Under the pieces are notes generated by a model that saw only the letters and a program-made list of their open reading frames with translations, had not been told where the DNA came from and ran no database searches. A program made the position numbers and the translations under genes. 64,000 nucleotides of DNA from Paenilisteria rustica. GTDB taxonomy: Bacteria; Bacillota; Bacilli; Lactobacillales; Listeriaceae. The stretch is taken from positions 1 to 64,000 of the forward strand of contig NZ_JABJVM010000002.1 in assembly GCF_013820765.1 (NCBI RefSeq), in the 5' to 3' direction. Below are positions 1-8,900 of the stretch, in pieces (the stretch's first letter is position 1; each line of letters starts with the position of its first letter).

Positions 1-99
1 AATATGAATATGGCAGGTATCCTTCTCTATGGAATGCTCGATGAGCTGGACGTTTTTATTTTCTAAACCGATGAGTTGTATGATAAAATGGTCTGGCAT
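1..99 (-). CDS. ISL3-family-like transposase, N-terminal fragment cut by the window edge
   Basis: The minus strand opens with an ATG at 99 preceded by a good ribosome site (AAAGGAG). Thirty-three codons stay open to the window edge. The peptide begins MPDHFIIQLIGLENKNVQLI, which resembles the start of ISL3-family transposases: a short hydrophobic segment, then L-x-G-L/I-x-x-K-N, before a zinc-ribbon region that would lie outside the window. Only the first 33 residues are visible, so the assignment rests on N-terminal similarity from memory. The gene reads out of the window, and the inverted repeat at 194-229 lies upstream of it. It could instead be an unrelated small protein. Confidence 0.45.
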   Translation of the reverse strand, partial: MPDHFIIQLIGLENKNVQLIEHSIEKDTCHIHI

Positions 100-193
100 G
101 GTAATATCGCTCCTTTGGATTGGGTTTGGTCACTTTTATCTTAAAGGATTTTGATATTACTGTGTATTTTTTTGTCTTGAAATAAGAACAAAA

Positions 194-229
194 AAATGTT
201 GAGGCAGATTAATTTCTACCCCAACATTT
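194..229. repeat. inverted repeat upstream of the ISL3-like gene
   Basis: AAATGTTG (194-201) and CAACATTT (222-229) form a perfect 8-bp inverted repeat. It extends to 10 of 11 pairs if the adjoining AGG/CCC is included. It sits between the transposase-like gene and csbD. It might be the outer end of the insertion element or a terminator for something reading leftward. Neither role can be shown here. Confidence 0.4.
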
Positions 230-315
230 ATTATAGAACCGGTAAAAATAAATATAGCCAAGTCAGCGCTTGTGAAAATAATCGTTGGCTTGAAATTGAA
301 GGAGGAATGAATATT

Positions 316-519
316 ATGGTAGACGATAAAGGCAAGAAAGATCAATTAAAAGGTGACGTCAAAGAAAAGACTGGGAAATTGACTGGCGATAAAGAGAAGC
401 AGACAGAGGGCTTTGTGGAGAAAACGAAGGGCAAAGTGAAGGAGGCCGCGTCGGATGCAAAGGACGCAGCTGAAGGCTTGAAAAAAGGTATGAAAAAGGA
501 ATCGGATAAAGAGAAATAA
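316..519 (+). CDS. CsbD-like general stress protein
   Basis: A 67-residue, highly charged, lysine/glutamate-rich protein without cysteines. The pattern [21 protein letters not shown] followed by glycine-lysine-glutamate repeats is the CsbD-family signature (small general stress proteins, usually sigma-B controlled, biochemical function unknown). An in-frame ATG lies at 307, but the GGAGG at 301-305 sits directly against it. The ATG at 316 has workable spacing and is preferred. The gene is monocistronic, with a rho-independent terminator 18 bases after the stop. I did not find a convincing sigma-B promoter upstream. Confidence 0.8.
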   Translation: MVDDKGKKDQLKGDVKEKTGKLTGDKEKQTEGFVEKTKGKVKEAASDAKDAAEGLKKGMKKESDKEK

Positions 520-536
520 CAGATATTAGCATGGAA

Positions 537-563
537 AAGTCGTTCTTATGAGCGGCTTTTTTT
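537..563 (+). terminator. rho-independent terminator after csbD-like gene
   Basis: A 9-bp stem AAGTCGTTC / GAGCGGCTT (with G-U pairs) and a TTAT loop, followed by a run of T. Confidence 0.8.
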
Positions 564-586
564 GATGGGGTCAAACTAGTATGTGA

Positions 587-608
587 ATCGAATTTGCATA
601 AATTCGAT
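587..608. promoter_or_regulatory. candidate regulator site (inverted repeat) upstream of arg operon
   Basis: ATCGAATTT (587-595) and AAATTCGAT (600-608) form a perfect 9-bp inverted repeat around GCAT. It lies about 55 bp upstream of the argC -35 box. ArgR operators are AT-rich 18-bp palindromes that often occur as distant pairs, so this may be an upstream ArgR site. The match to the known consensus is loose. Confidence 0.4.
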
Positions 609-628
609 GATAATATACATAAAAAACG

Positions 629-652
629 TATAAATAAGCTTAATTATTTATA
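629..652. promoter_or_regulatory. candidate ArgR operator (inverted repeat) upstream of argC
   Basis: TATAAATAA (629-637) and TTATTTATA (644-652) are a perfect 9-bp inverted repeat with a 6-base centre, just upstream of the -35 box. A further inverted repeat, TTATAAA / TTTATAA (668-689), overlaps the promoter spacer and -10 box. AT-rich palindromes in this position suit arginine repressor. The assignment is inference. Confidence 0.45.
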
Positions 653-661
653 AAAAACCAT

Positions 662-690
662 TTGACATTATAAATATACAGGTTTATAAT
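662..690 (+). promoter_or_regulatory. sigma-A promoter of the argCJBDF operon
   Basis: TTGACA (662-667) and TATAAT (685-690) are both consensus, with a 17-bp spacer. The start codon of argC follows 37 bases downstream. The spacer contains an inverted repeat, so a bound repressor would block the promoter directly. Confidence 0.9.
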
Positions 691-727
691 AAGCTTTATC
701 ATAAAAAATAAGAAGGGTGGGAAAATC

Positions 728-1756
728 ATGAAAGTTTCAATTATTGGGGCAACAGGTTATGGAGGGCTCGAATTACTTCGACTGTTGCATCAGCATCCGC
801 AAGTCGAGATTGTATCTTTGCATAGTTTCTCCGCCCAAACGGATGATATATCGCGATTTTATCCGCATTTACATACAGTTTACCATCATGAGCTCGCCGA
901 AATTGACGCGGTCAAAATTGCAGAGGAGAGTGAAGCTGTTTTTCTAGCAACGCCGAGTGGTGTCGCGAAGGAGGCTGCGCAGCCGTTTATCGATGTTGGG
1001 ATGAAGGTCATCGATTTATCTGGGGATTTCCGGTTGACGAAGGAGAAATATGAGAAGTGGTACAACAAGGACGCTGCGCCAGATGCTTACTTGGATCAGG
1101 CGGAATATGGCTTGGCAGAATGGCGCGAGAACGTGGATACGACATTTATTTCGAACCCTGGTTGTTACGCGACGGCGACATTGCTTGGGTTAGCGCCGCT
1201 TGTGATGCATGGTAAGGTGGAGGCTGATTCAATTATTGTAGATGCGAAATCGGGCATTTCTGGGGCGGGCAAGACGCCGAGTGCGAATACGCATTTTCCG
1301 GAGACGAATGAAAACATGACGCTGTATCGGATGAATCAACATCAGCACATTCCGGAGATTATTCGGCAGTTGCGGGTGTGGGATGCGGGGATTGATGCGA
1401 TCACGTTTTCGACCTCGCTTATCCCGGTGACGCGAGGTATTTTTGCAACGATCTATGTGAAGGCGAAAGGTGCGACATCGACGGATGAGTTGCTTTCGTT
1501 ATACCGAGAAAGCTATGACGGGAAGCCATTTGTGCGTATTCAGGATAAGGATGTTTATCCGACGCTTAAGCAGGTGACGGCATCGAACTTTTGCGATATT
1601 GGGCTTTGTTATAATGAACGAACGAATATGATTACGATTGTTGTGGTGATCGATAATTTGGTCAAAGGGGCCGCGGGACAAGCGATTCAGAATTTGAATT
1701 TGATGGCTGGGTTTGATGAAACGGCTGGGCTTGATTTTATACCGGTTTATCCTTGA
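728..1756 (+). CDS. argC: N-acetyl-gamma-glutamyl-phosphate reductase
   Basis: Third step of arginine synthesis: NADPH-dependent reduction of N-acetylglutamyl phosphate to the semialdehyde, in the cytoplasm. The 342-residue protein has the usual family length. It opens with a dinucleotide-binding loop GATGYGG (residues 7-13). The catalytic cysteine is Cys146 in SNPGCYAT. The start has an AAGGGTGGG ribosome site. It is the first gene of a five-gene operon argCJBDF, the arrangement known from Listeria and Bacillus relatives, and argJ begins 17 bases after its stop. Confidence 0.97.
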   Translation: MKVSIIGATGYGGLELLRLLHQHPQVEIVSLHSFSAQTDDISRFYPHLHTVYHHELAEIDAVKIAEESEAVFLATPSGVAKEAAQPFIDVGMKVIDLSGDFRLTKEKYEKWYNKDAAPDAYLDQAEYGLAEWRENVDTTFISNPGCYATATLLGLAPLVMHGKVEADSIIVDAKSGISGAGKTPSANTHFPETNENMTLYRMNQHQHIPEIIRQLRVWDAGIDAITFSTSLIPVTRGIFATIYVKAKGATSTDELLSLYRESYDGKPFVRIQDKDVYPTLKQVTASNFCDIGLCYNERTNMITIVVVIDNLVKGAAGQAIQNLNLMAGFDETAGLDFIPVYP

Positions 1757-1772
1757 TTTAGGGGGAAGTAAG

Positions 1773-2999
1773 ATGGAAAAGGTATTAGAAAAAAAGGATT
1801 GGATAACGGTTGAAAATGGCACGATTGCAACGCCGCTTGGGTTTCACGCGGACGGGAAGCATTGTGGATTAAAGCGTAAAAAGAAGGATATCGGGATTAT
1901 TTTTTCGGAGGTTCCGGCTGAATCTGCGGCGGTTTATACGATGAATCAAATGCAAGCTGCGCCAATTTTTATAACAAAGGATAGTTTGGCGGCAGACCAG
2001 ACATTGCAGGCGATTGTGGTCAATAGTGGCGTGGCGAACGCGTGCACTGGGAAGCGGGGGCTGGATGATGGCTTTGCGATGCGGGCGATTACGGCGAAAC
2101 ATTTAGGAATCGCTGAAACAGACATAGCGGTTGCGTCCACTGGCGTTATTGGCGACTATTTACCGATGGAGAAAGTGGAAGCGGGGATTACGTCGCTAGA
2201 TGCGAAATCAGGTACGAGTGGCGATTTTCATGAGGCGATTTTAACGACGGATACGGTGCAAAAAGAGCTGACATTACAAGCTGAAATTGGTGGGAAAATG
2301 ATCACGATTTCAGGCGTGGCCAAGGGCTCGGGAATGATTCATCCCAATATGGCGACGATGCTTTCGTTTATTACGACAGATGCTGCAGTTCCAGCTAAAC
2401 TATTGCAAAAATTGCTAAAACAAAAAGTAGATCAAACGTTCAATCAAATAACGGTGGATGGTGACACGTCAACGAATGATATGGTCGTCGTGATGGCTAA
2501 TGGCTGTGCGGGAAATACCGCTTTTTCAGAAGGTACATCAGAGTTTGCCAAATTCACAAAGATGTTTTATGCCGTTTGCCAGCATTTAGCGAAAAGTATT
2601 GCGAGGGACGGTGAAGGTGCAACGAAACTCATCGAGGCGCAAGTCAAAGGCGCGACGTCAAAAGAAGATGCGAGAATGATTGCTAAGCAGATTGTATCGT
2701 CAAGCCTTGTGAAAACTGCTATGTTCGGTGAGGATGCGAATTGGGGCCGAATTATTTGCGCGATTGGCTACAGCGGCGGTCGTTTTTCACCGGATAATAT
2801 CACGATTAGGATTGGTGAGACGGCAATTTTAGAAAAAAGTGAGACAGCAGCTTATGATCCGGATGTACTGGCTAATTATTTGCAAAAGGAGAATATACGT
2901 ATCGAAGTGAATTTGCATAGTGGTTTGGAAGAAGGAACCGCGTGGGGATGCGATCTAAGCTATGATTATGTCAAAATAAATGCGTGTTACCGGACATAA
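1773..2999 (+). CDS. argJ: bifunctional glutamate N-acetyltransferase / ornithine acetyltransferase
   Basis: Transfers acetyl from N-acetylornithine to glutamate, recycling acetyl in the arginine pathway; bifunctional members also use acetyl-CoA. The protein of 408 residues carries the self-cleavage site of the family in PNMATML. Cleavage between Ala194 and Thr195 would give two chains with Thr195 as nucleophile, preceded by the conserved KGSGMI segment. The ATG at 1773 is chosen because GGGGGAAG lies 5 bases upstream; an in-frame codon further upstream falls inside argC. Whether it is truly bifunctional cannot be read from sequence alone. Confidence 0.96.
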   Translation: MEKVLEKKDWITVENGTIATPLGFHADGKHCGLKRKKKDIGIIFSEVPAESAAVYTMNQMQAAPIFITKDSLAADQTLQAIVVNSGVANACTGKRGLDDGFAMRAITAKHLGIAETDIAVASTGVIGDYLPMEKVEAGITSLDAKSGTSGDFHEAILTTDTVQKELTLQAEIGGKMITISGVAKGSGMIHPNMATMLSFITTDAAVPAKLLQKLLKQKVDQTFNQITVDGDTSTNDMVVVMANGCAGNTAFSEGTSEFAKFTKMFYAVCQHLAKSIARDGEGATKLIEAQVKGATSKEDARMIAKQIVSSSLVKTAMFGEDANWGRIICAIGYSGGRFSPDNITIRIGETAILEKSETAAYDPDVLANYLQKENIRIEVNLHSGLEEGTAWGCDLSYDYVKINACYRT

Positions 3000-3015
3000 A
3001 AAAGGGGTGAATGGG

Positions 3016-3768
3016 ATGAGTGGCATTATTGTTGTGAAAATAGGTGGCGTCGCGGGAAGTCATCTTCATGAAAGTTTTTTCAATCAAATAAAAATGTGGC
3101 AGGCGGATGGCAAAAAAGTCGTCTTGGTTCACGGTGGCGGCGTTCAGATTAGCAAAATGATGGAGGCGTTGCAGATTCCAGTCGAAACAAAGGCGGGTTT
3201 GCGTATTACGACGAAAGAAACGCTCGCGGTTACGAAAATGGTCTTGATTGGGCAAGTGCAACCAGAAATCGTTACAGCGCTCGAGCAGCAGCAAATCTCA
3301 GCGGTTGGCTTACATGCGGGCGACGCGGGCTTGATGCAAGCGGAACAATTAACGGACGGCGAGCTCGGTTTTGTTGGGGAAATTACACATGTTAAGACGG
3401 ACTTGATTGAGAGTTTAATCGCGCAACAAATTGTGCCAGTGATTGCGCCACTAGGTTTGGCGATGTTGACGCAGTGGTTAAATGTCAACGCGGATTTGGC
3501 AGCATGCGCGGTGGCGGCAGCGCTCCAAGCCGAAGAATTAATTTTGCTAACAGATGTGGCGGGGGTTCTGGATGCGGGGCAAGTAATGGCGCATATTGAT
3601 ACTGCCGAACTGGATGCGTTGGTCGCGACAAAAATCATCACGGGTGGCATGATTCCAAAGCTTGAAAGTGCGAAAAATGCAGTCGCACAGGGCGTTGGAC
3701 AAGTGATTATTACGAACGAAATTACGACTAAAGGGACGATAATAAGCGAAGGGGTGAAGGTAGGATGA
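3016..3768 (+). CDS. argB: acetylglutamate kinase
   Basis: Phosphorylates N-acetylglutamate with ATP, the second step of arginine synthesis. The 250-residue protein belongs to the amino acid kinase fold. It has a KIGG phosphate-binding segment with Lys8, then the glycine-rich HGGG at 39-42 and a C-terminal [10 protein letters not shown] segment that contacts nucleotide. I start at the ATG at 3016 behind AGGGGTGA; the longer in-frame start at 2980 lies within argJ. The stop overlaps the argD start (ATGA), which suggests translational coupling. Confidence 0.95.
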   Translation: MSGIIVVKIGGVAGSHLHESFFNQIKMWQADGKKVVLVHGGGVQISKMMEALQIPVETKAGLRITTKETLAVTKMVLIGQVQPEIVTALEQQQISAVGLHAGDAGLMQAEQLTDGELGFVGEITHVKTDLIESLIAQQIVPVIAPLGLAMLTQWLNVNADLAACAVAAALQAEELILLTDVAGVLDAGQVMAHIDTAELDALVATKIITGGMIPKLESAKNAVAQGVGQVIITNEITTKGTIISEGVKVG

Positions 3769-4913
3769 GTGATTTATTTCCAACATACACTAAATTTCCA
3801 ATCGAGATTGTGGAAGGAAAAGGGACGGTTGTGAAGGATGCAAATGGGAAAGCGTATCTTGACTTCACCTCGGGCATTGCGGTTTGCAACTTGGGGCATT
3901 GCCACGAGACTGTTCTAGCCGCTGTACAGAAGCAACTCGGTCAAATTTGGCACACGTCGAATCTTTTTGAGAGCAGTATCCAAGAACAAGTTGCGACAAA
4001 ATTAACGGCGGACGAGGATCGTGTTGTTTTTTTCTGTAATAGTGGTGCTGAGGCAAATGAAGCTGCGTTAAAGCTCGCAAAAAAACACACGGGTTGTGAT
4101 GAGATTATTACGTTTCAGCAATCGTTTCACGGCCGAACTATTGCGACCATGACGGCGACAGGACAAGGAAAAATTCATGATGGTTTCGGTGCGTTACTTC
4201 CAGGTTTTACATACTTACCATACAATGATTTGGAAGCATTGAAAAACACAATTTCGGCAAAAACAGCGGCGGTCATGCTGGAAGTTATTCAAGGTGAAGG
4301 CGGCGTACTGCCAGCGACAAAAGCGTTTTTAGTTGGTGTTTCTGAGCTATGTGAAAAACATGGCGCGCTACTCATTATCGATGAAGTTCAAACTGGCATG
4401 GGGCGCACAGGAAAACGTTTCGCTTTTGAACATGCAGGCATAAAACCAGATATTTTCACCTTAGCAAAAGGGCTCGGAAATGGCTTGCCTGTTGGTGCAA
4501 TGGTTGGTAAATCAGAGCTTGCTGCAACATTTGGACCAGGTGTTCACGGTTCGACTTTTGGCGGGAATAAGATCGCGATGGCAGCAGCGGATGCGGTTAT
4601 TGACCTTGTTTTTGATGAAGTATTTCTCGCAGATGTATCGGAAAAAGGCGCCTATTTTCAAGCGTTACTTAGTGAAAAATTAGCGGGGAGCATCGTGGAG
4701 ATTCGTGGTGAAGGTTTGATACTTGGAATCGAGTTAGAATCAGAGGCGGGAGTAGCAGTTAAAGCGTTGCAAGAGCTAGGCTTACTCACATTAACGGCAG
4801 GACCGAATGTGTTGCGTATTTTACCACCATTAACGGTGACAAAAGAGGAATTGGAATGCGCGGCGAATTTGATTGAATCAGTGGTTATAAAACAGGAAGT
4901 GGGGATGAAATAA
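3765..4913 (+). CDS. argD: acetylornithine aminotransferase
   Basis: PLP-dependent class III aminotransferase that makes N-acetylornithine from the semialdehyde, using glutamate. The 382-residue protein shows [11 protein letters not shown] (phosphate contacts), the IIDEVQTG motif near 205 with the Asp that holds the pyridine ring, and the Schiff-base Lys235 in TLAKGLGNG. The start overlaps the argB stop by 4 bases. The argF start overlaps its stop by 1 base. Context fixes it as ArgD rather than another ornithine-type aminotransferase. Confidence 0.96.
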   Translation: MSDLFPTYTKFPIEIVEGKGTVVKDANGKAYLDFTSGIAVCNLGHCHETVLAAVQKQLGQIWHTSNLFESSIQEQVATKLTADEDRVVFFCNSGAEANEAALKLAKKHTGCDEIITFQQSFHGRTIATMTATGQGKIHDGFGALLPGFTYLPYNDLEALKNTISAKTAAVMLEVIQGEGGVLPATKAFLVGVSELCEKHGALLIIDEVQTGMGRTGKRFAFEHAGIKPDIFTLAKGLGNGLPVGAMVGKSELAATFGPGVHGSTFGGNKIAMAAADAVIDLVFDEVFLADVSEKGAYFQALLSEKLAGSIVEIRGEGLILGIELESEAGVAVKALQELGLLTLTAGPNVLRILPPLTVTKEELECAANLIESVVIKQEVGMK

Positions 4914-5851
4914 TGGTGTATCAAACAGAAACGACTAAAGGGAAAGATATGTTGAGTTTATTAGAATGGAGCAATGAAGAAATTGCAGAATTGGTGCAAT
5001 TGGCGCTTACGATTAAGACAAATCCAGCGCATTATAGCCATACGTTGAGCGGGCAAATTTTAGGGATGATTTTTGATAAGTCATCGACGCGGACAAGGGT
5101 TTCTTTTGAGGCGGGGATTTTGCAATTAGGTGGGCAGGCGATTGTGATGTCGTCCAAGGAGCTACAAATCGGGCGTGGTGAGCCAATTAAGGACACAGCG
5201 CACGTGTTGAGTGAATATATAAACGCCGTGATGATCCGGACGTTTAGCCACGAAGGTGTGGAGGAACTTGCCGAACACGCGTCAATTCCGATTATTAATG
5301 GCTTGACGGACCTGCATCATCCGTGCCAAGCATTAGCCGATTTATTAACGATTTTTGAAGTGAAAAATACATTTGAAGGTGTAAAACTCGCGTACATCGG
5401 GGACGGGAATAATGTCTGCCATTCGCTGCTAATCGCTGCTGCAATGGTTGGCTTAGATATCTCATGCGCGATGCCGGCGGGTTATGAGCCAGATGAAGCT
5501 GTTTTAAATAAAGCCTTGGAAATCGCCGCTAAAACCGGTTCGACAATCGAGATCACGACAGATCCCGTTCTTGCTGTTTCTGAAGCTGATTTTGTGTACA
5601 CAGATGTGTGGACGAGCATGGGGCAAGAGGAGGAGAATGCGAAACGTCTGGCGGATTTCGAAGGATATGCTGTGACGAGTGAACTAGTTTCGTACGCCAA
5701 ATCGGACTATCATTTCCTACACTGTTTACCAGCACATCGCGAAGAAGAGGTGGCCACGGCTGTCATCGATGGTAAACAGTCACTCGTATATCAGCAAGCA
5801 GGAAATAGACTCCATGCGCAGAAAGCTTTATTAGTAATGATATTAGGTTAA
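4913..5851 (+). CDS. argF: ornithine carbamoyltransferase
   Basis: Joins ornithine and carbamoyl phosphate to give citrulline. The 312-residue protein has the carbamoyl-phosphate loop STRTR (58-62), HPCQ (136-139) and the ornithine-side HCLPAH motif near the C-terminus. It is the last gene of the operon. argG and argH are not in the window, so the final two steps of arginine synthesis are encoded elsewhere. A terminator follows about 85 bases later. Confidence 0.95.
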   Translation: MVYQTETTKGKDMLSLLEWSNEEIAELVQLALTIKTNPAHYSHTLSGQILGMIFDKSSTRTRVSFEAGILQLGGQAIVMSSKELQIGRGEPIKDTAHVLSEYINAVMIRTFSHEGVEELAEHASIPIINGLTDLHHPCQALADLLTIFEVKNTFEGVKLAYIGDGNNVCHSLLIAAAMVGLDISCAMPAGYEPDEAVLNKALEIAAKTGSTIEITTDPVLAVSEADFVYTDVWTSMGQEEENAKRLADFEGYAVTSELVSYAKSDYHFLHCLPAHREEEVATAVIDGKQSLVYQQAGNRLHAQKALLVMILG

Positions 5852-5937
5852 AAACGGGAAGAGACTGGAACAAACGGACTATCGGGCAGCGCTTAGCCCA
5901 TCTGCGGAATACGTGGAAATAACGAAGATATAAGAAG

Positions 5938-5982
5938 ATAATCTCGGGATTGCTAGATATAGTGATACCGAGATTATTTTTT
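5938..5982 (+). terminator. terminator of the arginine operon
   Basis: ATAATCTCGG (5938-5947) pairs perfectly with CCGAGATTAT (5968-5977) around a 20-base loop, followed by a run of six T. The stretch 5852-5937 before it holds nothing I can name beyond a short GGGC / GCCC hairpin. Confidence 0.85.
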
Positions 5983-6105
5983 ATTCTGGATTAGGCGTAT
6001 ATCTCCGTTACATTTAAGCTACTTTTTAGAGAAAGTGATTCCCGAATTGATATATATATGATAGGATTAGCAGTGTAGAGAATTCAGATATTGGAGTGAT
6101 AGAAA

Positions 6106-6534
6106 ATGGAGATAAAAGTAAAGTACGCGGCAGATCAGGATGCTAGAATAAATAAAATCGAGCAAGGCGATTGGATCGATTTATATGCAAATGAAGAAGT
6201 TCGCCTAGCTTCTGGTGATTATAAACTAATCGACCTTGGTGTGGCGATGGAGCTGCCTAAAGGACACGAAGCCCATGTTGTGCCGCGTTCTAGTACATAT
6301 AAGCATTTTGGGATTATCCAATCAAATAGTATGGGAGTCATCGATGAGAGCTATTGTGGCGAGAATGATTTCTGGAAGTTCCCGGCGATTGCGATGCGAG
6401 ATACGCTTATTGAAAAAGGTGATCGGATTTGTCAGTTTAGAATTATGGCCAAAATGCCAGAGGTTCAAATCACCGAAGTTACCACGCTTGGCAACACGGA
6501 TCGAGGCGGATTTGGATCGACAGGCAAAAAATAA
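6106..6534 (+). CDS. dut: dUTP diphosphatase (trimeric dUTPase)
   Basis: Hydrolyses dUTP to dUMP and pyrophosphate, keeping uracil out of DNA and feeding dTMP synthesis. The 142-residue length suits the homotrimeric family. Motifs appear in order: DLGVAMELP (motif 1), PRSSTYK (motif 2), [11 protein letters not shown] (motif 3, with the nucleotide-contacting Asp and Tyr region), [10 protein letters not shown] (motif 4) and the flexible C-terminal RGGFGSTG (motif 5). The start has GGAGTGA upstream. Phage and chromosomal copies of this type both occur in Listeria. Its place between argF and nadK, with other accessory genes, suggests an insertion. Confidence 0.93.
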   Translation: MEIKVKYAADQDARINKIEQGDWIDLYANEEVRLASGDYKLIDLGVAMELPKGHEAHVVPRSSTYKHFGIIQSNSMGVIDESYCGENDFWKFPAIAMRDTLIEKGDRICQFRIMAKMPEVQITEVTTLGNTDRGGFGSTGKK

Positions 6535-6564
6535 ACTAGATGAACTGGTGGGGGAGGCTTTCCA

Positions 6565-7047
6565 ATGATGCGTCGATATTTATCTGTAGTTATGCTCAGT
6601 GTGATGGTTCTGATGATAGCAGGTTGTGCTAACGGCAAGGAAAATAGCTCGGAGCCGACGAGCGAGGACGTTCAAGTCTTATTCGAAAAGCGTGATAGTA
6701 AAATTGGGGATAATAGCGCAGTCTCGGCAATCGTTCAGCATCTTTATTTGCGAGACTACATTCAAGAAATTCAATTGCAAACAAAGAAAAAGCCGTATGG
6801 AGTGACGGTCACTTATGAAATCCCAGATAGTGATGAAACGCCTAATTCCCCAGACATACATGAAAAAAATGCGGCCGTCCTATTTTCCTTGATTCCAAAT
6901 TTAGATAGCGTTACTTTTATGTTTAATGCGGACAATTCCAGTTTAGGTGGTACTTATTACAGATCCAAAATGGGAAATGTAGTCAAAGAGAATCTAGAAG
7001 ATATAAGTAAGAGCGAAGAGTCATTATCCCAATTCCTTGATAGTTAG
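6565..7047 (+). CDS. lipoprotein, DUF4825-like
   Basis: A secreted lipoprotein of 160 residues: a short basic start, a hydrophobic stretch and the lipobox IAGC with Cys21. The mature part resembles the DUF4825 family, whose members share a pattern close to 'K.S.IGDNS.V..I...L' followed by a YGV-type strand (here KIGDNSAVSAI and PYGVTVTYEI). The function of that family is unknown. A strong GGGGGAGG lies 7 bases before the ATG at 6565; an immediately following ATG at 6568 is the alternative. It begins 31 bases after dut and 15 bases before the ArsD-like gene, so the three probably share a transcript. Confidence 0.65.
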   Translation: MMRRYLSVVMLSVMVLMIAGCANGKENSSEPTSEDVQVLFEKRDSKIGDNSAVSAIVQHLYLRDYIQEIQLQTKKKPYGVTVTYEIPDSDETPNSPDIHEKNAAVLFSLIPNLDSVTFMFNADNSSLGGTYYRSKMGNVVKENLEDISKSEESLSQFLDS

Positions 7048-7061
7048 GCGGTAGGTGGAAA

Positions 7062-7385
7062 ATGGAGATTAGTTATTATTGCTTACAAGATAATGGTAAT
7101 TTAGAACTCGAAATTTTCAAAAGCATTCACAATGATTCGTTCTCAAAAGCTTCTTTTGAGTTTACGGGCGAAGAGATAAAGACATATTTATATATAAAAT
7201 CAGAATCCGAAATCCCATTTCTAAAAAACAAGTTAGTACACGCCGAGCTAGAAGAAAATGGTTCAAAGATTTTGCCTATTGTGATTGTAAATGGTACGAT
7301 TGTAAGACGTGGTGGTTTGCTCAATCCAGATGAACTGTCCGAACTTTTAGGGATTGGTATTGCTATCCAGATAGATGATTGTTGA
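7062..7385 (+). CDS. ArsD-like small protein lacking the metal-binding cysteines
   Basis: A 107-residue protein. Its C-terminal half (ILPIVIVNGTIVRRGG, then a DELSELLGI helix) matches the thioredoxin-like core of ArsD, the arsenic metallochaperone, where the equivalent is 'LPL.LVDGEIV..GRYP..DEL..WLG'. In ArsD the N-terminus carries a Cys-Cys pair and a nearby Cys that bind arsenite. Here that region reads MEISYYCLQDNGNLEL, with only one cysteine. No arsA, arsB or arsR is nearby, so an arsenic role is doubtful. It sits behind a lipoprotein gene. Alternative: another thioredoxin-fold protein of unknown function. Confidence 0.55.
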   Translation: MEISYYCLQDNGNLELEIFKSIHNDSFSKASFEFTGEEIKTYLYIKSESEIPFLKNKLVHAELEENGSKILPIVIVNGTIVRRGGLLNPDELSELLGIGIAIQIDDC

Positions 7386-7491
7386 AACAACGGAAAATTT
7401 TGCGAAAACGTGAGGCTATCTAGTGACGTCAGAAAGAATCATATGGTACAATAATCCTTGTTAATACTTTAATAGCGAAAGGTTGATTAAA

Positions 7492-7833
7492 TTGGCGGCA
7501 AAACGATATACGGATGAATATTTGATAGATGAAGTAAAGCGCATTACGAAAGTACTTGGCAGGCCCCCAATAGGCGCAGCTTCGGAGTTTCCAGGAGTTG
7601 GTGCTGCAACTAAAAGTTTTGGTTCGTGGGAGCAGTTTTTGAATGCGGCAGATTTGACGTTAGTAGCTCCTGAGGGTGAAGGAAAAGAGATGAAGGAACG
7701 CTATATTAAAGAGGCTAATGAAATCATCCGAATTTTAGGCAGAGCGCCCAAAATGACTGATTTTGATGATTATCGTGTGGTTAAATATTACTTTGGTAGT
7801 TGGCAAGAATTTAAGGATTGCTGGAATAAATAA
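7492..7833 (+). CDS. HNH-endonuclease-associated repeat protein (stand-alone)
   Basis: A 113-residue protein made of two copies of a roughly 45-residue unit: a helix containing 'I...LGR.P', then a short segment ending in 'FGSWE.F' or 'FGSWQEF'. This matches the repeat found beside HNH homing endonucleases (HNH_repeat type, thought to bind DNA). No nuclease domain is present. I use the TTG at 7492 because GAAAGG (7477-7482) is 9 bases upstream; the in-frame TTG at 7483 has no room for a ribosome site. It converges on nadK with a shared hairpin between them. The function is unknown and DNA binding is inferred. Confidence 0.6.
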   Translation: MAAKRYTDEYLIDEVKRITKVLGRPPIGAASEFPGVGAATKSFGSWEQFLNAADLTLVAPEGEGKEMKERYIKEANEIIRILGRAPKMTDFDDYRVVKYYFGSWQEFKDCWNK

Positions 7834-7883
7834 GAATACGCGCTCTGTTCTAGAAACTTGGAATGGAGCTTTTTCACAACAAA

Positions 7884-7936
7884 AAAGCTTGTTCGTATTG
7901 CCAAATCAGGCGGTTACGAACAAGCTTTGTTTGGTT
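7884..7936. terminator. bidirectional terminator between the repeat protein and nadK
   Basis: AAAGCTTGTTCGTA (7884-7897) pairs with TTACGAACAAGCTTT (7914-7928). On the minus strand it ends in a run of six T and so ends nadK. On the plus strand the tail is only moderately T-rich. Confidence 0.8.
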
Positions 7937-7937
7937 T

Positions 7938-8738
7938 TTACAAGAAGTTACGCTTCACTTTATCCCAGAATGAATTATTATGCAGTTTGATAATATTCAC
8001 AAAACGATCGCCAACTTCAAGTTTAATTTCATCAACATGTTGGATGCTAAGCGCTTCGGAATCCATGCCCATAATCGGGAAATCATTCACGCCATTCGCC
8101 CGCATATCTAGGCGTAATTTACGTTTCGGACTCAAAATGAACGAGGAGCCGAGCGTACGGAAACGGTTATTATTAATCGAAGCGAGCTCGCTCACTTGCA
8201 TCGACGGTAATAATGGATCCACAATCGAGCCGTTGATTGATTTATTGTAAGCCGTACTTCCGGTTGGCGTCGAAATAACCATGCCATCACCGCGGAACGT
8301 TTCAAACAGGCTGTCATTGATATACACATCGATTTGTAGCGTACGAATGATCGATGAGCGGATATTGAACTCATTTAATACATAAAAAGCTTTCGAATCA
8401 TTAACCGTACCATAAATCGTCGGGTAACGGCGAACAAGCCAGCGATCTTCTGCAGCTGCCTTAATAATTTCATCGATTTGGTGTACGTGAAAATCGCAAT
8501 ATTGGCCAAGTTGTTCTGTTAATGCGATACCTGCATATAGACAATCGGAACGGAAACCAGTTTCACGCACGGATTTCAAGAATGCGCCGTCTCCACCAAT
8601 ACTAATAATCGCTGTTGCAGCTTCGAAATCATCTGTCACTTCAAAACCGTATTCTTTTGTTACTTTTTTCAGTTCATCCGCATGTTTTTGTAATTCTTCT
8701 GTTTTACGATACGAAAAGTAAAAAATTGTTTCAGCCAT
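7938..8738 (-). CDS. nadK: NAD kinase
   Basis: Phosphorylates NAD to NADP with ATP or polyphosphate. The 266-residue protein has the GGDG catalytic loop at residues 48-51, the conserved NE pair (NEFNIR) and the TPTGSTAY glycine-rich segment. I place the start at 8738, where GGAGG precedes the ATG by 8 bases; an in-frame upstream ATG at 8777 has no ribosome site. It corresponds to the second Listeria NAD kinase (lmo1586 in my memory), which sits next to argF there. Here four accessory genes separate them. Confidence 0.93.
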   Translation of the reverse strand: MAETIFYFSYRKTEELQKHADELKKVTKEYGFEVTDDFEAATAIISIGGDGAFLKSVRETGFRSDCLYAGIALTEQLGQYCDFHVHQIDEIIKAAAEDRWLVRRYPTIYGTVNDSKAFYVLNEFNIRSSIIRTLQIDVYINDSLFETFRGDGMVISTPTGSTAYNKSINGSIVDPLLPSMQVSELASINNNRFRTLGSSFILSPKRKLRLDMRANGVNDFPIMGMDSEALSIQHVDEIKLEVGDRFVNIIKLHNNSFWDKVKRNFL

Positions 8739-8780
8739 ACTAAAACCTCCAGAGTTCTTAGTTAATTCAATCTCCACCTC

Positions 8781-8789
8781 ATTATAACA
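8781..8789 (-). promoter_or_regulatory. candidate extended -10 promoter of nadK
   Basis: On the minus strand TGTTATAAT reads as an extended -10 element (TG-n-TATAAT), about 40 bases before the nadK start. I see no clear -35 box, which is usual for extended -10 promoters. Confidence 0.45.
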
Positions 8790-8900
8790 CGAATGCTCAC
8801 TACTAATCTTGTAAAAAATAAGAATTTTTCAAGTTTCGCTGTAAAAAGTATCGGTTTTCCGTTATGATAGTTCTATGGTAATAAAAAAGGGGGAAATAAT

